Below, piece after piece: positions 21,992 through 24,962 of a stretch of DNA of 24,962 nucleotides (position 1 is the first letter of the stretch; each line of letters begins with the position of its first letter). The stretch is from the NCBI GenBank assembly GCA_017888105.1, contig JAGHGS010000150.1, forward strand, positions 1-24,962, written 5' to 3'. The translations under genes were made by a program, and so were the position numbers. The notes beneath the pieces were generated by a model. It ran no database searches, was not told where the DNA came from, and was given only the letters and a program-made list of their open reading frames with translations. Source of the DNA: Bacilli bacterium (GTDB lineage Bacteria > Bacillota_I > Bacilli_A > RF39 > UBA660).

Positions 21992-22258
21992 ATGAAAAAG
22001 GTAAGAATAATAAAAATAGTTTTATGGACAATGTTAATTTTGTTTATTGGATATATATTATATTTAATGTATATAGAACCATATACAAAAAATGGAAGCC
22101 ATCTTATAACCGATGAAGAATGCAAAGAAACATACAATTGTGACTGTACTTATGATAATGGAGCAGTGTGTTTATGTACTCTAAAAAAATGGTTTATAGA
22201 AAAAGAATATTCTTGTTATAGAAAATACATTAGTGATAATCAAATTATAAAAGAATAG
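21992..22258 (+). CDS. Membrane-anchored six-cysteine small protein, copy 2
   Basis: 88 aa; ATG 21992 behind the same GGAGG site as copy 1. The membrane helix (residues 6-27) is nearly identical and all six cysteines (44, 50, 52, 60, 62, 75) are conserved. Changes concentrate in the outer domain: Y38L, V41D, D42E, D56N, E58A, M59V, T69I, F74S, V76Y, E78K, D79Y. Conserved cysteine frame with variable loops suggests structural constraint plus diversification, as in paired toxin/immunity, pheromone or sensor peptides, none of which can be shown here. It has a separate promoter in the spacer, so the two copies can be expressed independently. Function unknown. Confidence 0.85.
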   Translation: MKKVRIIKIVLWTMLILFIGYILYLMYIEPYTKNGSHLITDEECKETYNCDCTYDNGAVCLCTLKKWFIEKEYSCYRKYISDNQIIKE

Positions 22259-22326
22259 CAACTACTCAAGTTTTGAAAACTACTGAGTAATTTTACTTTA
22301 ATCCAAAAGAAAATATGAAAAAAAGA

Positions 22327-22355
22327 TTGACTTCAAGGGTAATTTAGTGTAATAT
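22327..22355 (+). promoter_or_regulatory. Promoter of tRNA-Ser
   Basis: TTGACT (22327-22332), 17 bp, TAATAT (22350-22355), ~22 nt before the mature tRNA. Confidence 0.7.
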
Positions 22356-22376
22356 TAAAGAGTACTTAAAAGTTTT

Positions 22377-22469
22377 GGAGTAGTACTCAAGAGGCTGAAG
22401 AGGGGTCCCTGCTAAGGATCTAGGTCGGCGAATGCTGGCGCGGAGGTTCAAATCCTCTCTACTCCGCCA
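22377..22469 (+). tRNA. tRNA-Ser (anticodon GCT)
   Basis: A 93-nt class II tRNA with acceptor GGAGTAG/CTACTCC, discriminator G and encoded CCA. The long variable arm lies between TAGGTCGGCG and GGCGCGG, and the T-arm contains GGTTCAAATCC. The anticodon stem GGTCC/GGATC with loop CTGCTAA gives GCT, reading AGC and AGT. Confidence 0.97.
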
Positions 22470-22480
22470 TTTAGAAATTA

Positions 22481-22503
22481 AAACCCCATGAGGGTTTTTT
22501 TCA
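22481..22503 (+). terminator. Terminator of tRNA-Ser
   Basis: AAACCC (22481-22486) pairs with GGGTTT (22492-22497), loop CATGA, then a T-run, 12 nt after the tRNA. Confidence 0.85.
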
Positions 22504-22535
22504 TTTTTGAGGAATAAAAACATATTGGAGAAATT

Positions 22536-22973
22536 ATGAAAGAACCAGGAATAAATTTAATTAAAAAATTTCATATAGATAAGAAAAAAATAGACTTTAT
22601 GGGCTATGAGATGAAAGAAAACGAAATTCTAACTTTTCATCATTTGCTAATTCCAAGTTGCCAAAAGGGTCCCTATGAAGAATGGAATGGGGTGATTTTA
22701 TGTGGGAGTTCATCTCATCCATATCTACATATTATTGAGGGAACGGATTATGATATGTTTTTAAGTATTACTAGTGAAATGCTAGATGAATTAATAAAAG
22801 GTTATTTAGATAGAGAAAATTTGCTGCGAATTAGAGATATCCTAAATTGTTTTGAAAAGGAATATCTAGATGAATGCTTATGTAATTACAAAATAAAAGA
22901 AGACTATTTAATTAGGCCCTCTATAGATAAAATATTAACTAGAAAAAGAGTAATGAAAAAACAAGTAGATTAA
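22536..22973 (+). CDS. HNH-endonuclease-like protein
   Basis: 145 aa; ATG 22536 follows GGAG. The core LTFHHLLIPSCQKG (H35, H36), EEWNGVILCG (N51) and SHPYLHIIEGTDYDMF (H61, H65) matches the spacing of HNH-fold proteins: H-H pair, Asn in the strand turn, then H-x3-H. In many Firmicutes such short HNH-like proteins read FHHI-P...NG-ILC...H-YLH-IE. The C-terminal half is helical and charged. No restriction or phage genes are adjacent, so nuclease activity and role are uncertain. The gene converges on yidD, sharing a terminator that includes both stop codons. Confidence 0.6.
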   Translation: MKEPGINLIKKFHIDKKKIDFMGYEMKENEILTFHHLLIPSCQKGPYEEWNGVILCGSSSHPYLHIIEGTDYDMFLSITSEMLDELIKGYLDRENLLRIRDILNCFEKEYLDECLCNYKIKEDYLIRPSIDKILTRKRVMKKQVD

Positions 22974-22986
22974 TTACTTGTTTTTT
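22956..22986. terminator. Bidirectional terminator between HNH-like gene and yidD
   Basis: AAAAAACAAGTA (22956-22967) pairs perfectly with TACTTGTTTTTT (22975-22986) over 12 bp. The loop contains the plus-strand stop TAA (22971-22973) and the first base of the minus-strand stop (22974-22976). A- and T-runs on both sides fit termination in both directions. Confidence 0.9.
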
Positions 22987-23192
22987 GGTGGAACAAGATC
23001 AATCCCACCCTTAGAGAATGGATTGCATTTTAAAATCCTTTTAATCATAAGGAAACTGCCTTTAAAAAAACCATGTATTTCTAATGCTTCAATCGCATAA
23101 TTACTACAAGTAGGATAATATCTACAATGGTTATGAAAATCTCCAGGAATCGATTGATAAAATCTAATTAACTTAATTAAAACTTTTTTCAT
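22974..23192 (-). CDS. yidD: Membrane protein insertion efficiency factor YidD
   Basis: 72 aa, typical family length. It contains the diagnostic CRYYPTCSNYAIEALEIHGFFKGSFLMIKRILKCNPFSKGG, corresponding to C-R-x-x-P-T-C-S-x-Y-A, the amphipathic middle and R-x-x-x-C-x-P-x-x-x-G-G, including all three conserved cysteines. YidD assists YidC-dependent insertion of inner membrane proteins and sits on the cytoplasmic face of the membrane. Start ATG 23192 follows GAGTG; nearby ATGs at 23198 and the GTG at 23201 are too close to that site. In many genomes yidD lies beside rnpA and yidC, but neither is here, so it is displaced. Confidence 0.95.
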   Translation of the reverse strand: MKKVLIKLIRFYQSIPGDFHNHCRYYPTCSNYAIEALEIHGFFKGSFLMIKRILKCNPFSKGGIDLVPPKNK

Positions 23193-23245
23193 GTGCATCA
23201 CTCTTATTTTAACACAAAAAAATTGTAAACTCTACTAGAAGTCGA

Positions 23246-23274
23246 TTGCCATAATAGTATTTTTATTTTACAAT
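23246..23274 (+). promoter_or_regulatory. Promoter of the second XRE-TM regulator
   Basis: TTGCCA (23246-23251), 17 bp, TACAAT (23269-23274). The predicted leader is about 11 nt, just covering the AGGTGA site. Confidence 0.65.
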
Positions 23275-23291
23275 AAAGCTAGGTGAGATGT

Positions 23292-24041
23292 ATGAACAAT
23301 GAAAAATTTGGTAAACTCATAAGTGAAGCACGCAAAGAAAAAAATTTAACTCAAAAAGGGTTAGCAAAAATATTAAATGTAACGGATAAAGCTATATCGA
23401 AATGGGAAAGAGGGAAGTCTTATCCTGATATCTCTTTATTAGAACCAATTAGTGAAGCTTTAAATATAAGCGTAGTGGAATTATTAAAAGGCGAAAAAAC
23501 CGATAAAAAAGAAAATGAAGATTTAATATTAAATGCTATTAATTTATATAAAGAAGAACTAAAAAAGAAAAGAAAAAATAGATTCATCACAAGTTGTATT
23601 ATATTCATTATAGTCTTAGGAATTGTTCTTTTAATATGGCAAATAAATAGACCCAAATATAGCAAAGACCATGTAGCCACTCAAGCTTATATTCCTTATA
23701 CAAGTAATATAAAAGGAGAAGTAGATATTTTAGAATATATGTCTTTAAGCCCTGACTTTGCCATTGGAGCGAACCAATATGGCTATGCAGTATTCCTTGA
23801 TCCAGATAAAGCATTTGCAAGATTATTAAAAGATTATAAAGCAGGAATTGATTTAATTAAAAAAGAATTCAAACTGGGGAGTCTAACTAAAAATAGTTTT
23901 GTGAGTTATGAAATTTATGGTGCTCAAGTAACAACCGGAACAGATGAAGAAAAAGGAGAAGCAAGATTTATAAGTAAAATTTTAGATATTTATGAAAATA
24001 GTTTTAGTATCGATACTATTGATAGAATGATGTTCCATTAA
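23292..24041 (+). CDS. Membrane-anchored XRE-family regulator
   Basis: 249 aa; ATG 23292, 5 nt after AGGTGA (the in-frame GTG at 23283 is part of that site). Residues ~6-66 form an XRE helix-turn-helix (LISEARKEKNLTQKGLAKIL, AISKWERGKSYPDI, SVVELLKGE). After a charged linker a single membrane helix (FITSCIIFIIVLGIVLLIWQI, ~95-116) leads to a ~130-residue outer domain with IGANQYGYAVFLDPDKAFARLL and SFVSYEIYGAQVTTGTDEE. The DNA-binding half is similar to that of 16792-17871, but the outer domains are unrelated, so the two likely sense different signals. Transcribed alone and convergent with the next gene. Target unknown. Confidence 0.85.
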   Translation: MNNEKFGKLISEARKEKNLTQKGLAKILNVTDKAISKWERGKSYPDISLLEPISEALNISVVELLKGEKTDKKENEDLILNAINLYKEELKKKRKNRFITSCIIFIIVLGIVLLIWQINRPKYSKDHVATQAYIPYTSNIKGEVDILEYMSLSPDFAIGANQYGYAVFLDPDKAFARLLKDYKAGIDLIKKEFKLGSLTKNSFVSYEIYGAQVTTGTDEEKGEARFISKILDIYENSFSIDTIDRMMFH

Positions 24042-24064
24042 AAAATTACTCTTTAAAGTAAATT

Positions 24065-24790
24065 TTACATTGATACACTTTCAGAAGTACTTTCTTCATC
24101 AAAAGTAAGATAATAGTAAGTGTTATATTGTTCTAATAATTTATCATCGATAAAATATAAAGTATCATCTTCAACATACCATTCCTCTGGGTATGTAACT
24201 AAAATTCTAATCATTTCTTTAACATACTTCATTTTTTCTTCATTTTCTTGTTTATAATCAAGCCATCCTGAAAGTGTTTCTTCATCACTATCTAAAATCA
24301 TTAATTCTTTATAGAAGTCTAAATAATAATAATCAATATCTGCTTCAATAAATAGAAGTTCAATTTCCTCTTCATCCAATAATTGAATCATCCCATCGAT
24401 TCCATGATTTACTTTTTCAAGATAAGTATCAAGCCCATTTAATAATTTAGGTAAGTCATTGACATGATTAGTAAGAAAATCAGAGGTAATCATATTATAA
24501 ATAGCAATATAATCATTTTCTTCTACTTCTTGATAATATTCTAAATACGTTTGATGATATTCCTTCATTATCTTTTCAATTTTCGCATATTCTCCTTTGC
24601 TTTCAATTGACATATCGATATCATCCGTCTCTAATATGTAATCACGCATTGCAATAAGTTTGTCTTCTGCTTCTAATTCATTGTTAGCCACAACAAATAC
24701 CCAAATAACAAATATTGCCACAATGCACCCAATGACAATTAAAGCAATTTTGGATGCTGACATTTTCTTTTTAACACTCACTTCTTCCAT
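24065..24790 (-). CDS. Single-pass membrane protein with acidic helical outer domain
   Basis: 241 aa; ATG 24790 is chosen because GAGGTG precedes it, whereas the frame open to 24853 has no site. A membrane helix spans residues ~14-35 (ALIVIGCIVAIFVIWVFVVAN). The outer ~205 residues are strongly acidic (many Glu and Asp), tyrosine-rich and mostly helical, with likely coiled-coil stretches (YAKIEKIMKEYHQTYLEYYQ). No motif I recognise; cysteine-free outside. It converges on the XRE-TM gene; a bulged A/T-rich inverted repeat (24043-24068) between them may act as a weak two-way terminator. Function unknown. Confidence 0.8.
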   Translation of the reverse strand: MEEVSVKKKMSASKIALIVIGCIVAIFVIWVFVVANNELEAEDKLIAMRDYILETDDIDMSIESKGEYAKIEKIMKEYHQTYLEYYQEVEENDYIAIYNMITSDFLTNHVNDLPKLLNGLDTYLEKVNHGIDGMIQLLDEEEIELLFIEADIDYYYLDFYKELMILDSDEETLSGWLDYKQENEEKMKYVKEMIRILVTYPEEWYVEDDTLYFIDDKLLEQYNTYYYLTFDEESTSESVSM

Positions 24791-24809
24791 AAAAACACCT
24801 CTTAATATT

Positions 24810-24837
24810 ATTGTAACATAATAAAACTTTTTTTCAA
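24810..24837 (-). promoter_or_regulatory. Promoter of gene 24065-24790
   Basis: On the minus strand TTGAAA (24832-24837), 16 bp, TGT-TACAAT (24810-24815 for TACAAT), an extended -10 promoter ~20 nt before the ATG. Confidence 0.6.
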
Positions 24838-24852
24838 AAGTTGTGTTAAACA

Positions 24853-24962
24853 TTATGACTGATTAAGATATTCAGCATAAGCAATATTCAAGTCTATAGG
24901 CATTTTTACTTTAAATATATCATTGGATTTAATATAATTATTATTAATAATAATATTAGTAT
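24853..24962 (-). CDS. C-terminal tail of a gene cut by the window edge
   Basis: On the minus strand one frame stays open from the window end for 35 codons to TAA at 24853-24855. It encodes a tail reading ...YIKSNDIFKVKMP, then IDLNIAYAEYLNQS. The other two frames hit stops early. The amphipathic, non-low-complexity composition suggests a real protein C-terminus rather than noise. Too short to assign a function; its beginning lies beyond the window. Confidence 0.55.
   Translation of the reverse strand, partial: TNIIINNNYIKSNDIFKVKMPIDLNIAYAEYLNQS

Larger units (their letters stand above)
21525..22308 (+). repeat. Tandem duplication of a ~330-bp small-protein unit
   Basis: Copy 1 spans 21525-21854 and copy 2 spans 21977-22308. 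Each comprises TTCAATGGAGGAAG, an 88-codon gene and a shared 3' flank (CTCAAGTTTTGAAAACTACT... ending TTTAATCCAAAA). The ~120-bp spacer between copies is unrelated to either and holds a promoter. Confidence 0.9.

Noticed and set aside
21525..22308. Repeat pair considered as a CRISPR or insertion-sequence remnant
   Set aside because: Only two ~330-bp coding repeats, no short regular repeats, no transposase and no terminal inverted repeats.
23420..23820. Two minus-strand frames inside the second XRE-TM regulator
   Set aside because: Antisense shadows; the sense frame has a clear HTH and membrane helix.

Overview
The window is AT-rich (roughly 30% GC by eye), densely packed DNA from a low-GC Firmicute. 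TGG is used for tryptophan and TGA is a real stop (for example at both internal junctions of the gerK-like operon), so this is code 11, not a Mollicutes code. A germinant-receptor operon (ger A-C-B order) implies an endospore former. An intact phosphoketolase points to a fermentative lifestyle. An uncultured gut Bacilli lineage such as RF39-like or Erysipelotrichia-like is my best guess, but it is inference only. Most true starts follow GGTGA- or AGGAGG-type ribosome binding sites, and I used these to shorten many of the longest open frames.

Layout: 1-3700 holds tRNA-Arg, three unrecognised genes, a double-HTH regulator, rpoZ and tRNA-Ala. 3705-9253 is a tight operon: phosphoketolase (xfp), a CrtI-like FAD oxidoreductase, a ferredoxin-reductase-type flavoprotein with a [2Fe-2S] domain, and a small membrane protein. 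9264-11257 is a second double-HTH regulator divergent from a large secreted surface protein. The last ~180 bp of that surface gene are abruptly GC-rich and adenine-poor, and end in a GC-rich block plus a perfect 9-bp hairpin. 11296-16673 has a glycerophosphodiester phosphodiesterase, a CapA-family protein and the gerK-like operon. 16792-22258 is an island of exported proteins led by a membrane-anchored XRE regulator: a secreted unknown, a metzincin-like protease, two exported unknowns, a secreted CHAT/caspase-like protein and a tandem pair of six-cysteine membrane-anchored small proteins. 22377 to the end has tRNA-Ser, an HNH-like protein, yidD, a second XRE-TM regulator, a membrane protein and the tail of a gene cut by the window edge.

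The two most interesting regions are these. (1) The surface-protein 3' cassette (11075-11257) has the architecture of a diversity-generating-retroelement variable region, but no reverse transcriptase or template repeat lies in this window, so the DGR reading is inference. (2) The XRE-TM-led exported-protease island (16792-22258) looks like a self-contained secreted system that I cannot match to a described one.

A recurrent architectural feature is that convergent or terminal genes place their stop codons in or next to the loop of an intrinsic terminator, so the hairpin arms encode the last residues of one or both genes.
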